NCBI RefSeq assembly: GCF_029338275.1
Contig: NZ_CP119789.1
Span: 2,232,001 to 2,296,000 of the forward strand
Origin: Haloarcula ordinaria
GTDB taxonomy: Archaea; Halobacteriota; Halobacteria; Halobacteriales; Haloarculaceae
Direction of reading: 5' to 3'
Length of the DNA: 64,000 bases
The position numbers and the translations under genes are program-made. Each line of letters starts with the position of its first letter. The first letter of the stretch is position 1. The notes below the pieces were generated by a model. It worked only from the letters and a program-made list of their open reading frames with translations, searched no databases and was not told where the DNA came from. Positions 31,864 to 40,277 of this stretch are shown here, one piece after another.

Positions 31864-32301
31864 ATGACCACACTCGATGAGACAGACGTCTCGGTCGAAC
31901 GGACACCTGACGGACGGCGCATCGTCGTCAGCCGCGCTGTCGACGCGTCCCGTGACACCGTCTGGGACGTCCTGACCGATACGGAACTGTGGCCGGACTG
32001 GGGACCCTCGATAACGTCCGTCGAGGCAGCGACTCGGTACATCGAATCGGGTACAACAGGCCGCGTTCGGACCGTCGGGGGGCTCTGGCTGCCCTTCGAG
32101 GTGACCGCGTGTGAGCCGTATCGCTGGACGTGGGACGTCGCACGGATTCCGGCGACTGGACATCGGGTGGACGAGTGGCCCGGCGGCTCACGGGTCGTGT
32201 TCGAGATTCCGTTGCTCGCCGGCGGATACGCGCCGGTCTGTGCCCGAGCGTGCCGGAAGATTGCGTCGCTCGCAGCCGAAAGCACTACCACAGAACCGTG
32301 A
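31864..32301 (+). CDS. SRPBCC (START-like) family protein
   Basis: From the ATG at 31864 the protein has 145 residues. The N-terminal strand and helix (VVSRAVDASRDTVWDVLTDTELWPDWGPS, quoted in part as ASRDTVWDVLTDTELWPDWG) are typical of SRPBCC/polyketide-cyclase-like proteins with a deep hydrophobic pocket. Residues ACEPYRWTWDVARIPATGH and GGSRVVFEIPLLAGGYAP complete the helix-grip fold. The ligand is unknown. The gene diverges from the ABC exporter operon with 60 bp between starts, so both promoters share this short space. Confidence 0.8.
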   Translation: MTTLDETDVSVERTPDGRRIVVSRAVDASRDTVWDVLTDTELWPDWGPSITSVEAATRYIESGTTGRVRTVGGLWLPFEVTACEPYRWTWDVARIPATGHRVDEWPGGSRVVFEIPLLAGGYAPVCARACRKIASLAAESTTTEP

Positions 32302-32352
32302 GAGCGTCCGCTCTCGGGATATTCGGTGCGTGCCGGGGACTGGGCCGCAGGA

Positions 32353-32589
32353 CTACTGGTTGGTTACGCGCGCGTCGGAGACGTTGTGGATGTCATCGCC
32401 GATTCCCTCGCCGTCACAGTCCTCGTTCGGACATCGATAGTGCCACCCGTCCTCTGTCGCCGACCGCTCTGTGAAGCGCCCGCCGCATTCGTCGCAGTAG
32501 AGCTGGCCGGCTGAGCACGTGTCCAGGTGGAGTTCGAGTTCGAGTTCCGTTCCGAACGTCCGCTTGCAGTTCCGGCAAGTGTGGGGCAT
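32353..32589 (-). CDS. small double zinc-finger protein
   Basis: The 78-residue protein carries two zinc-binding modules. The first is C2H2-like (HTCRNCKRTFGTELELELHLDTC), seen here as CRNC plus HLDTC; the second is a zinc ribbon with YCDECGGRF and YRCPNEDCDGEG. The C-terminal tail is acidic. Such small haloarchaeal zinc proteins are abundant; some regulate motility, biofilm or bacteriorhodopsin, but no specific role can be read here. The AT-rich GATATAAG upstream on the minus strand is a likely TATA element. Confidence 0.8.
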   Translation of the reverse strand: MPHTCRNCKRTFGTELELELHLDTCSAGQLYCDECGGRFTERSATEDGWHYRCPNEDCDGEGIGDDIHNVSDARVTNQ

Positions 32590-32756
32590 AGACGAAAATA
32601 CAAATTCCTTCCTTATATCTACACCGGAACGTTCACGAGCGCCGGTTCTGCCGTCTTACTCCGTCTGTTTCGGGCTCGACAGTCGGCCTCGGGTCGCCGT
32701 CTCCCGGTGGTTGGTCGGAGTGATTCCGCCGGCGCGGTCGCTCGGTTCGCCTCACC

Positions 32757-33761
32757 TTACCGCGGACTGGTCCGGACTTCGAGCCGGGCGCCACCGCTCT
32801 CGCTCTCGCCGACGTCGATGGACCACCCGTGAGCATCGGCGATGGTCGCGGCGACGAACAGGCCGTAGCCCACCCTGTCGCTCGTCGTCCCGAACCCCTG
32901 TTCGAGCACGCTCTCGCGGTCCTCCGGTGGGATACCTGGGCCGTCGTCGGCGACCGCGAAACCGGTGTCCGTGGCCTCGACGGTGACACTGACGCCGTCA
33001 CCCCCGTGGACCAGCGCGTTCTCGACGAGGCAGTCGAGCAGCGTTCGCAGGCGCTCTGGGTCGGCCGAGACGGTTACGTCGCCATCGACTGTCAGCGACG
33101 CCCCCTCCGTCTCGAGGTGGTTCCAGACCCGTTCGACACTCTCACCGACCGATACCGCTTCAGGGTTCGTGACCGGGAGTCCCGCCGTTCCGAGCGCCGA
33201 GAGGTCGTTCAACAGCGCGTCGACGCGGGTCACCGACCGGTTCACCGACTCCACGTGGACCGGGTCCAGCTCCATCAGGTCCAGCCGACCGACGACGACG
33301 TTCAGGGGGTTCTTCGCGTCGTGTGCGAGGGTGCTCGCGACCTCGCTCCAGTGGTGGGCGACGCGTCGCCCGTCGCCCGCTGGCGAGGCGGACCGTGCTC
33401 GGACTCGGGCGGCGAGTCGGGCCACGTCTTCGGAACCCCCGAGTGCCGTGACGTCGGTCGCGCCAGCCTCGAGCAGCGAGGCGACTCGGTCCGGGTCGTT
33501 GGACTCGGTCGCGACAAACACCGGCAGGGTCGGATCGGCCTCGCGGATCTGCTTGAGGTCGGCCAGCCCGTCCCGCGACGGCGGGGCGTCGGCGACGACG
33601 ACCGCGTCGACGGCCGAGTCGTCACTGACCGCGTCGACGTCTGCTACTGCTACGACGGTCGCCCATTCAGCGACCGCGTCGAGTGCTGTGCCGAGGCCCC
33701 CCGACCCCGTCGCGGCGTCTCCGACGACGGCGACATGCAGTGGCTCACCCGATTCGTTCAC
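32757..33761 (-). CDS. soluble histidine kinase with degenerate receiver-like N-terminus
   Basis: The 334-residue protein has no membrane helices. Residues 1-115 look like a receiver fold (LHVAVVGDAATGSGG, DAVVVADAPPSRDGL, PVFVATESNDPDRVASLLEAGATD), in which the lysine of true receivers is missing. Residues about 140-200 form a dimerisation domain with the H-box TLAHDAKNPLNVV. The ATPase domain follows with the N-box LLDCLVENALVHGG, VADDGPGIPPEDR and GYGLFVAATIA. It should autophosphorylate on the H-box histidine. No response regulator lies next to it; such orphan kinases are common in haloarchaea. Confidence 0.85.
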   Translation of the reverse strand: MNESGEPLHVAVVGDAATGSGGLGTALDAVAEWATVVAVADVDAVSDDSAVDAVVVADAPPSRDGLADLKQIREADPTLPVFVATESNDPDRVASLLEAGATDVTALGGSEDVARLAARVRARSASPAGDGRRVAHHWSEVASTLAHDAKNPLNVVVGRLDLMELDPVHVESVNRSVTRVDALLNDLSALGTAGLPVTNPEAVSVGESVERVWNHLETEGASLTVDGDVTVSADPERLRTLLDCLVENALVHGGDGVSVTVEATDTGFAVADDGPGIPPEDRESVLEQGFGTTSDRVGYGLFVAATIADAHGWSIDVGESESGGARLEVRTSPR

Positions 33762-33803
33762 GCTCCGCCGGTACGAAAAGCGGGGATATGAATCCGTCGC
33801 CGT

Positions 33804-34676
33804 CTACAGCAGGTCCTCGACGTGGTCCGCGACCTCTTCGGGCGTGTCGCCGACCGGGACGCCGTTGTTCTCGAGGGCCGTAATCTTCGACTGAGCAGTG
33901 CCAGTGCCGGACCCGGAGACGATAGCGCCGGCGTGACCCATGCGTTTGCCCGGCGGTGCGGTCCGGCCTGCGATGAAGCCGGCGACCGGCGTGTCCATGT
34001 TGGCCCCGATGTATCGGGCAGCCTCCTCCTCGTCCTCGCCACCGATCTCTCCGCACATCACGACGGCGTGGGTGTCGGGGTCGGCCTCGAACAGTTCGAG
34101 GGCGTCGATGAACCCGGTGCCGATGATGGGGTCGCCGCCGATGCCGATGGCGGTCGTCTGGCCGAGTCCGCGGTCGGTGAGGTTGTCGACGACCTGGTAG
34201 GTCAGCGTCCCCGAGCGGGAGACGAGACCGACGTTCCCCGAGGAGAAGATGTTACCCGGCAGGATACCCAGCTTCGCGACGCCGGGCGTGATGAGGCCGG
34301 GGCAGTTCGGGCCGACGAGGTACGTGTCGGTCTCCTGGAGTTTGCGGTAGACGCGGGACATGTCTTGGGTCGGGACGCCCTCGGTGATTGCGACGACGAG
34401 GTCGAGCCCTTTCGCGTCGAGGGCCTCAAAACAGGCGTCTGCGGCGAACGCCGGCGGCACGAACACGACGGAGGCGTTGGCGTCCTCCGCTTCGACGGCC
34501 TGGTGGACGGTGTCGTACACCGGCACGCCGGCGACCTCCTGACCGCCGCGGCCCGGCACCGCGCCGGCCGCGACGTTGGTCCCGTACTCGAGCATCTGCT
34601 CGGTGTGGAACTTCCCCTCTCCGCCGGTGATACCCTGTACGACCACGCGCGTGTTTTCGTCGACTAGAACACTCAT
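33804..34676 (-). CDS. sucD: succinyl-CoA ligase alpha subunit
   Basis: The alpha subunit binds CoA and carries the phosphorylated histidine of succinyl-CoA ligase, which makes ATP or GTP in the citric acid cycle. The 290-residue protein has the CoA-binding start ([20 protein letters not shown]), the [12 protein letters not shown] loop, and the phosphohistidine site [18 protein letters not shown] near residue 245. Its ATG overlaps the stop codon of sucC by 4 bp, so the two subunits are translated together. Confidence 0.96.
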   Translation of the reverse strand: MSVLVDENTRVVVQGITGGEGKFHTEQMLEYGTNVAAGAVPGRGGQEVAGVPVYDTVHQAVEAEDANASVVFVPPAFAADACFEALDAKGLDLVVAITEGVPTQDMSRVYRKLQETDTYLVGPNCPGLITPGVAKLGILPGNIFSSGNVGLVSRSGTLTYQVVDNLTDRGLGQTTAIGIGGDPIIGTGFIDALELFEADPDTHAVVMCGEIGGEDEEEAARYIGANMDTPVAGFIAGRTAPPGKRMGHAGAIVSGSGTGTAQSKITALENNGVPVGDTPEEVADHVEDLL

Positions 34677-35821
34677 TTGTCCACCTCCCCGGCGTAGTCG
34701 ACCGCACGCTGGACGGCGTCCTCCAGCGTGTGCTCGACGGTCACCAGGTCTTCGTTCAGAATCTCCATACCTTCCGCGGCGTTCGTCCCGGCCAGTCGGA
34801 CGACGACCGGCTTGGGAATCTCGTCGAACTGCTCTAAGGCCTGGTTGATACCCTGGGCCACCTCGTCACCGCGGGTGATGCCGCCGAAGATGTTGAACAC
34901 GACCGAGTCGACGTTCTCGTCGGAGAACACCATGTCGAGCGCGTTCGCGATACGGTCGGCCTTCGCGCCGCCGCCGACGTCGAGGAAGTTGGCGGGCGCG
35001 CCGCCGTAGTGGTCGACGAGGTCGAGCGTCGTCATTACGAGGCCCGCGCCGTTGCCGATGATGCCGACGTTGCCCGAGAGCCGGACGTAGTCGAAGCCGT
35101 ACTCGTCGGCCTTCTGTTCGAGTTCGTCGCCGTCCGCGGCCTCCTCGCCCATCTCGGCGAGCTCGGGCTGGCGGAACAGCGCGTCGTCGTCGATGTTCAT
35201 CACGGCGTCGGCCGCGATGACCTCGTCGTCGCTCGTGATCATGAGCGGGTTGACCTCGACGTCGCTGCCGTCGCGGTCGTCCCAGAGCTGATAGAGGGTC
35301 TGCAGGACCCTCGCGACGTCGTTCGCGAGGTTGCGGTCGACGCCCGCGTCGTAGACGACTTTCCGTGCCTGGAAGGGGTGCATCCCGAACGCGGGGTCGA
35401 TGTGCTCGCGCGCGATGGCGTCGGGGTCCTCCTCGGCGACCTCCTCGATGTTGACGCCGCCCTTGGTCGACACCATCGCGACGGGCTTGCCCTCGCCGCG
35501 GTCCATCGTGACGCCGACGTACAGCTCGTTGACGAAGTCGACGGCTTCCTCGACGAGCACCGTCCTGACGTGGTAGCCCTTGAGGTCCATCCCGATGATG
35601 TTCTCGGCGGCCTCGCGGGCCTCTTCGGCGTTCTCGACGAGTTCGATACCGCCGGCCTTCCCACGCCCGCCGACGTGTACCTGTGCCTTGATAGCGACCG
35701 GATAGCCGATCTCGTCGGCCGCAGCGACGGCCTCCTCCACTGTCTCGGCCAGTCTCGATGCGGGTGTGGGGACGCCCGCGTCGGCGAAGACTTGCTTCGC
35801 CTGATATTCGTGCAATCGCAT
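34673..35821 (-). CDS. sucC: succinyl-CoA ligase beta subunit
   Basis: From the ATG at 35821 the protein has 382 residues. It begins with the ATP-grasp fold of the beta subunit ([20 protein letters not shown]), has the [16 protein letters not shown] nucleotide loop, [19 protein letters not shown] and the C-terminal power-helix/flavodoxin-like region with [19 protein letters not shown] and [20 protein letters not shown] box at 35847-35856 predicts a nearly leaderless transcript. An in-frame extension to 35896 covers that promoter and is not coding. Confidence 0.96.
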   Translation of the reverse strand: MRLHEYQAKQVFADAGVPTPASRLAETVEEAVAAADEIGYPVAIKAQVHVGGRGKAGGIELVENAEEAREAAENIIGMDLKGYHVRTVLVEEAVDFVNELYVGVTMDRGEGKPVAMVSTKGGVNIEEVAEEDPDAIAREHIDPAFGMHPFQARKVVYDAGVDRNLANDVARVLQTLYQLWDDRDGSDVEVNPLMITSDDEVIAADAVMNIDDDALFRQPELAEMGEEAADGDELEQKADEYGFDYVRLSGNVGIIGNGAGLVMTTLDLVDHYGGAPANFLDVGGGAKADRIANALDMVFSDENVDSVVFNIFGGITRGDEVAQGINQALEQFDEIPKPVVVRLAGTNAAEGMEILNEDLVTVEHTLEDAVQRAVDYAGEVDK

Positions 35822-35846
35822 GTCATACGGATTGGAGAGGGGCGGC

Positions 35847-35856
35847 GATTTAAATC
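35847..35856 (-). promoter_or_regulatory. TATA box of sucCD
   Basis: The palindrome GATTTAAATC (TTTAAATC on the minus strand) lies about 27 bp before the sucC start codon, so transcription should begin about 3 bases before the ATG. Confidence 0.65.
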
Positions 35857-36102
35857 CGTCTGTACGCGACTGGACGTCAGCCGTCGGACCCCCCACAATT
35901 CTGTCGGTCCAACGGAACGCAGCTGGGAGGCGTGCCGTACGAGCACCCGACTATGTCACACCGGCCGGCCAACCGTCCTCGGTACCCCGGCTCCTGCCAG
36001 GAACCAGCCATGAGGAGCCCCCTCCGTCTCCGCCTCGTCCACCGCAAGTATCGTGTCGGCTCGTCGTAAGGTAATTGACACCTCCTGGAGTATCTCCCAG
36101 GC

Positions 36103-36335
36103 GTGATCGAACAGCTCCTCGGCGACGACGTCGAATCGTCGGGCCGGTACCTTGCCGAGGTCATCTACGGGGCGAACGACGGCATCGTCACGACGTTCGC
36201 CGTCGTCTCGGGCGTCGCCGGAGCCTCGTCACTCGACGGTCGTGGGTCATCAACGGCGTCGAGATGTTCGTCGTCGGCATGCTCGCGGCTGCTGTCGCCT
36301 ACGCCGTCGGGAGCCTGCTCGGCGGTGTGGCCTGA
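36103..36335 (+). pseudogene. internally deleted VIT1/CCC1-family metal transporter
   Basis: VIT-family proteins move iron or manganese across membranes. The first 40 codons from the GTG at 36103 match the conserved N-terminus (SSGRYLAEVIYGANDGIVTT, then FAVVSGVAGAS). After about 36228 the frame breaks, and the last 33 codons, in another frame, match the family C-terminus (RSWVINGVEMFVVGMLAAAV, then AYAVGSLLGGVA). The middle, roughly 140 residues with most helices and the metal-binding domain, is missing. This is therefore a deletion remnant. It ends 8 bp from the convergent membrane protein gene. Confidence 0.85.
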
Positions 36336-36343
36336 CCCCCGTC

Positions 36344-36634
36344 TCAGGCCGATTCGAGCGGACTGTCCTCGGCGCTCCCGCCGACCCGCACTCGACCACG
36401 CTGGACGAGCGCTCCGGCAACGAACACGCACTGGTGGAGGACTGCCCCGAGGGCGACGGCGCCCACCACACTCGCGAGGAGCAGCAGCGCGGACGCTCCC
36501 TGGACCAGCAGGACTGCAAGCACCATCACCCCGGCCATCCCCCCGTTCCGAAGCGAACACCGCAGTTCAGACGCGACGAGGTCCCGAAGCCGCATCTCGG
36601 CTACCCCCTCGTCCGTCAACCGGTCGTAACACAT
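36344..36634 (-). CDS. small membrane protein, two hydrophobic segments
   Basis: The ATG at 36634 gives 96 residues: an amphipathic start (MCYDRLTDEGVAEMRLRDLV), two hydrophobic stretches near 32-52 (MAGVMVLAVLLVQGASALLL) and 54-76, and a hydrophilic tail. The frame extends upstream but that part is not conserved. The transcript is predicted to start at the ATG from the TATA element 36659-36665, which reads as TTTATATC on this strand. Function unknown. Confidence 0.65.
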   Translation of the reverse strand: MCYDRLTDEGVAEMRLRDLVASELRCSLRNGGMAGVMVLAVLLVQGASALLLLASVVGAVALGAVLHQCVFVAGALVQRGRVRVGGSAEDSPLESA

Positions 36635-36658
36635 GGGACAAACTGGGAACTGTGTGGA

Positions 36659-36665
36659 TATAAAT
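36659..36665. promoter_or_regulatory. bidirectional TATA element between small membrane protein and sirtuin genes
   Basis: The sequence GATATAAATC reads as TATAAA on the plus strand and TTTATATC on the minus strand. Placed 27 bp away, the minus-strand transcript would start at about 36635, exactly at the ATG of the small membrane protein, and the plus-strand transcript at about 36689, upstream of the sirtuin GTG at 36726. Confidence 0.55.
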
Positions 36666-36725
36666 CGTCGGCTCGGACCGACCCTCACCGACGACGCTTT
36701 TTCCGCCGCGCTCGAAGCGCGGGTC

Positions 36726-37481
36726 GTGACCGAGGACAAGGCACTCGACGCCGTGGCCGACGCGATGCAGAACGGCGACTCGACAGTGGCGCTGACCGGC
36801 GCGGGCGTCTCGACAGCGTCCGGTATCCCGTCGTTCCGCGGCGACGACGGGGTCTGGGACCAGTTCGACCCGATGGCGTTCCACCGGCGCCGGCTCGACG
36901 CGGACCCGGCGGGGTTCTGGCTGGACCGACTCGACCTCCGCAGGGAGCTGTATGCCGACCTGGACCCGGTCCCCAACGCCGCACACGAGGCCCTCGTGGA
37001 CTTGGAGTCCCGTGGGCTGCTGGACGCTGTCGTCACACAGAACGTCGACAGATTGCACCACACGGCGGGGTCCGACCGCGTCGTCGAGCTTCACGGCACC
37101 AACCAGCGGGTGCGATGTGACGACTGTGGCGACCGAGTATCGGCAGACGAGATGTTCGACCGAGCAGCGGACGGTGACCTCCCGCCGCGCTGTGACTGTG
37201 GCGGCGTCTTCAGACCCGACGTGGTCCTGTTCGGCGAGTCGCTGCCGGACGAAGCGATGGATACAGCCCAGCACCTCGCCCGGGAGAGCGACGTGTTCCT
37301 CGCACTCGGGTCGTCGCTCTCGGTGCAGCCGGCGTCGCTACTGCCACAGATTGCCACCCGGGCGGGGAGCACGCTCGTCGTCGTCAACTTCGACCCCACG
37401 CCGAGAGACGGCGAGGCGGCGTACGTCGTCAGGGAGGACGTGACGACCGTGCTTCCGGCGCTGGTCTGTCGCGTCCGCTGA
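36726..37481 (+). CDS. Sir2-family NAD-dependent protein deacylase (sirtuin)
   Basis: Sirtuins remove acetyl and other acyl groups from lysines using NAD. The sequence shows the NAD loop TVALTGAGVSTASGIPSFRG, the catalytic histidine in RVVELHGTNQRVRC, QNVDRLHHTAG, and a four-cysteine zinc site (CDDCGDR and RCDCGGV). I place the start at the GTG at 36726 (251 residues), because a TATA element at 36659-36665 predicts a transcript starting near 36689; the ATG at 36633 lies upstream of that and overlaps the divergent gene. The small size and order of motifs fit archaeal cobB-type sirtuins. Confidence 0.9.
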   Translation: MTEDKALDAVADAMQNGDSTVALTGAGVSTASGIPSFRGDDGVWDQFDPMAFHRRRLDADPAGFWLDRLDLRRELYADLDPVPNAAHEALVDLESRGLLDAVVTQNVDRLHHTAGSDRVVELHGTNQRVRCDDCGDRVSADEMFDRAADGDLPPRCDCGGVFRPDVVLFGESLPDEAMDTAQHLARESDVFLALGSSLSVQPASLLPQIATRAGSTLVVVNFDPTPRDGEAAYVVREDVTTVLPALVCRVR

Positions 37482-37907
37482 TCAGAGCTGGACGCCGCCG
37501 GGAATCAGGCTCTGGCTGCGCCGGAGGCTGCCGTCGTGGTCGTAGACGAGCAGCGTTTGCTTCTCGTAGACGAGGGACTTCCCGTCGGCGTCGGTCAGTC
37601 GGACCTCGTACTGGCCGTCGTCACGGTCTTCCGCGGCGGTGACCAGTTTCAGTATCGCCGCCGTCGGTACCGTCGCCTCGAGGATGTACTCACCGGTCAG
37701 GCGGTTCGAAAGCGAGAGGACGCCGTCCTCGTCACTCGGCTGGTGACGCAGTGTGACGTCGATGTCGTCGGCGTCCAGCGTGCCGGACTCCGCGGCGAGG
37801 CGCTCCCGTAATCCGCCCGACGGGCCGGTGTACTCGATACTGATCGTAGGGGTCCCTTCGTCCGCGGGTTCGCTGTGCACGTCGACGGTGAAGTAGTCGC
37901 GCCTCAT
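37482..37907 (-). CDS. conserved haloarchaeal protein (DUF5793-like)
   Basis: The 141-residue protein begins MRRDYFTVDVHSEPADEGTP and is mostly beta-strand in character (TISIEYTGPSGGLRERL, LTGEYILEATVPTAAIL, GQYEVRLTDADGKSLVYE). It looks like a small beta-sandwich protein of the kind annotated as DUF5793 in haloarchaea; that label is from memory of the family and uncertain. Its stop directly abuts the sirtuin stop on the other strand. No signal peptide or cysteine is seen. Confidence 0.7.
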   Translation of the reverse strand: MRRDYFTVDVHSEPADEGTPTISIEYTGPSGGLRERLAAESGTLDADDIDVTLRHQPSDEDGVLSLSNRLTGEYILEATVPTAAILKLVTAAEDRDDGQYEVRLTDADGKSLVYEKQTLLVYDHDGSLRRSQSLIPGGVQL

Positions 37908-38036
37908 TCGGATACTTCCCGCTAGGTGTCCGGATGCAATGAACGTAACGGCGGTGGCGTCCCCGTGTTCGTCCGACCGGGCCAGTTCGCTGGTACCGGT
38001 AGCTTTTCACGGTCACCCACACCTTCTGGAGACGTC

Positions 38037-38537
38037 ATGGCGTGGGTCAAATCCGAGTACGCCGGCGAACTGGCCGTGCTGGCCACCTGGCTGGTCGCGC
38101 TCGCACCGTGGTCCGTCTCCGTCTTCCAGGTGTCCAGCCTCACGGTCGTCGCCCTCCGGTTTCTCCCCTTTCGGTTCCAGTTCATCTTCGGTGCGACCCT
38201 CGAGAACGAGCGCCCCTTCTTGTGGGCCTGGGAGGTCGCGCGGTTCCAGGAGTCGCCGGAACTCACCCTTGCCGGGACGCTCGGGTTCGCCGCGCTGGGC
38301 CTGTTCGTCCTGCCGTTCGTGCTGAGTCTCTACTACTACTTCGAGGAGGAACGGGTCGGCGCGCGCCTCCCGCTCGACCCGGTGCGTCTCTTCGGCATTC
38401 TCCTCGGGCTGGTGGCGCTCGCGTCGCTCGGAGCCACCGCGCTGTTCGCCCGGTACTTCCCCGGCGTCACCTTCCCGCTCGGCGCGCTCCTGGCCGCGCT
38501 GTTCGCCTATCTCCTCCTGACGATAGAGCGGACGTGA
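38037..38537 (+). CDS. four-helix membrane protein, haloarchaeal family
   Basis: From the ATG at 38037 the protein has 166 residues (MAWVKSEYAGELAVLATW). Four hydrophobic segments are seen near residues 11-30, 72-95, 117-135 and 138-160. A conserved-looking extracytoplasmic region (LRFLPFRFQFIFGATLENER) follows the first helix. The upstream extension to 37926 has no membrane or family character. No function is known. It precedes the pilus genes but has its own direction-consistent gap of 120 bp with a TATA element for the next gene. Confidence 0.7.
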   Translation: MAWVKSEYAGELAVLATWLVALAPWSVSVFQVSSLTVVALRFLPFRFQFIFGATLENERPFLWAWEVARFQESPELTLAGTLGFAALGLFVLPFVLSLYYYFEEERVGARLPLDPVRLFGILLGLVALASLGATALFARYFPGVTFPLGALLAALFAYLLLTIERT

Positions 38538-38589
38538 CCGACCCGTGGTTATCAGGTCTATGGTCGCAACTGATAATTTGACGAGCGAA

Positions 38590-38597
38590 TTTAAATA
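38590..38597 (+). promoter_or_regulatory. TATA box of the pilus ATPase operon
   Basis: TTTAAATA lies 61 bp before the ATPase start at 38658, predicting a transcript start near 38620 and a 5' leader of about 37 bases. Confidence 0.6.
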
Positions 38598-38657
38598 GGA
38601 AGCCGAACAATGACCGACAAACCCGGCGACGCGTCACGCGTCGGTCTGTGTGAGTAG

Positions 38658-40277
38658 ATGTCAAATCCCGAGACTCCCGACCCCGGCGACATCGTCAGAG
38701 ACCCACTGGGCCACATCCAGTCGTGGCTCTCGCGCACGGCGACGATGCTCAGCGGCGGGGCCGTCCCGGAGTCGAACTACGACCCGGGCCGTCACGACTC
38801 GCTCGTCTCCTTTTCGGGGCTGGACGGGTACGAGGAACTCGAGCGCTACTGGCTCAACGCGCCGTTCGCCTTCGTCTCCATCAACCACGACCCGGAGCGG
38901 GACGAGAACCGGTACCACGTCGTCGAACCGTCGCTGACCGACATCGAGGCCGAGCTCCTTGACCGGCTGTACGAGGACATCCGCGGCCCGCTCATCTACC
39001 GCGACTCGATAGACCGGGACCCCGAAACCGCGCTCCGCGAGGAACTCCGCGTCCGCCTGGAGGAGTACGGCGTCGTCGTCGAACCAGAGACCTTCTATCG
39101 GCTCTACTACTACCTCTACCGGTCGTTCCTTGGATACGGTTACATCGACCCGCTGATGTACGACCCGGCCATCGAGGACATCTCGTGTGACGGGGCGGAC
39201 CTCCCCATCTTCGTCTACCACGACGGCTACACCGACATCGAGACGAACGTCACCTACGGGGGCGAGGAACTGGAGGAGTTCGTCATCCAGCTGGCCCAGC
39301 GAGCGGGCCGCCACGTCTCCGTCTCGGACCCCGTCGTCTCGACGACCCTGCCGGACGGGTCGCGGATCGAACTCGCGCTCGGCGAGGAGGTCACCCCGCG
39401 CGGGTCGGCGTTCACCATCCGGAAGTACGCCGACGAGCCGTTCACCCCCATCGACCTGGTGGAGTACGGCACCTTCTCAATCGAGATGCTCGCCTACCTC
39501 TGGCTCGCCATCGAGTCGAACAAGTCGCTCATCTTCGCCGGCGGGACGGCCGCCGGCAAGACGACGTCGATGAACGCCGTCTCGATGTTCATCCCACCTC
39601 GCTCGAAGGTCCTCACCATCGAGGACACCCGCGAGCTCTCCCTGTACCACGACAACTGGCTCTCCTCCGTCACGCGCGAACGGCTCGATGACTCCGACAT
39701 CACGATGTACGACCTCCTGCGGTCCGCGCTCAGACACCGGCCGGAGTACATCGTCGTCGGTGAGGTCAGAGGGAGCGAGGCCATCACGCTGTTCCAGGCG
39801 ATGAACACCGGCCACACGACGTTCTCGACGCTCCACGCCGACTCCGTCCAGACCGTCATCAACCGCCTGGAGAACGAACCCATCAACGTGCCCCGACCGA
39901 TGGTCCAGTCGCTCGACATCCTGTGTGTGCAGGTCCTCGGGCGCTCGGGCGACGAACGCGTCCGCCGGGCCAAGACCATCGCCGAGATAGAGGGCATCGA
40001 CCAGCGGACCGGTGAGCTGGACTACTCGAACACCTACTCGTGGAACTCAACCGCCGACCAGTTCTCCCAGAGCAACAGCGAGTTGCTCGACGAGATACGG
40101 ACCGAACGCGGCTGGAGCCAGTCGGAACTGCTCACCGAGCTGCGCAACCGCCGCCGATTCCTAGAGTACCTCCGGCAGGAGGGCATCTCCGACTACCGGC
40201 GGTTCACCGCGATGGTCAACAAGTACTACGCCGACAAGGACCGGGTCATGGAACGCATCGACGGCGAGTCTGTGTAG
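38658..40277 (+). CDS. type II/IV secretion-system ATPase, archaeal pilus type (PilB/TadA-like)
   Basis: The 539-residue ATPase drives assembly of type IV-like pili or related surface structures. The N-terminal domain (1-250) contains the family segment EDISCDGADLPIFVYHDGYT, the catalytic core starts near 280 with the Walker A loop IFAGGTAAGKTTSMNAVSMF, followed by LTIEDTRELSL (Asp box), ALRHRPEYIVVGEVRGSEA (Walker B) and MNTGHTTFSTLHADS (His box). Length and motifs match haloarchaeal PilB-type proteins. The membrane platform gene follows with no gap (stop TAG directly before ATG). Pilin genes are not visible nearby. Confidence 0.92.
   Translation: MSNPETPDPGDIVRDPLGHIQSWLSRTATMLSGGAVPESNYDPGRHDSLVSFSGLDGYEELERYWLNAPFAFVSINHDPERDENRYHVVEPSLTDIEAELLDRLYEDIRGPLIYRDSIDRDPETALREELRVRLEEYGVVVEPETFYRLYYYLYRSFLGYGYIDPLMYDPAIEDISCDGADLPIFVYHDGYTDIETNVTYGGEELEEFVIQLAQRAGRHVSVSDPVVSTTLPDGSRIELALGEEVTPRGSAFTIRKYADEPFTPIDLVEYGTFSIEMLAYLWLAIESNKSLIFAGGTAAGKTTSMNAVSMFIPPRSKVLTIEDTRELSLYHDNWLSSVTRERLDDSDITMYDLLRSALRHRPEYIVVGEVRGSEAITLFQAMNTGHTTFSTLHADSVQTVINRLENEPINVPRPMVQSLDILCVQVLGRSGDERVRRAKTIAEIEGIDQRTGELDYSNTYSWNSTADQFSQSNSELLDEIRTERGWSQSELLTELRNRRRFLEYLRQEGISDYRRFTAMVNKYYADKDRVMERIDGESV

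Noticed and set aside
38610..38657. A 15-codon upstream frame ending directly before the pilus ATPase ATG
   Set aside because: The TATA box at 38590-38597 predicts transcription from about 38620, so its ATG would not be in the message.
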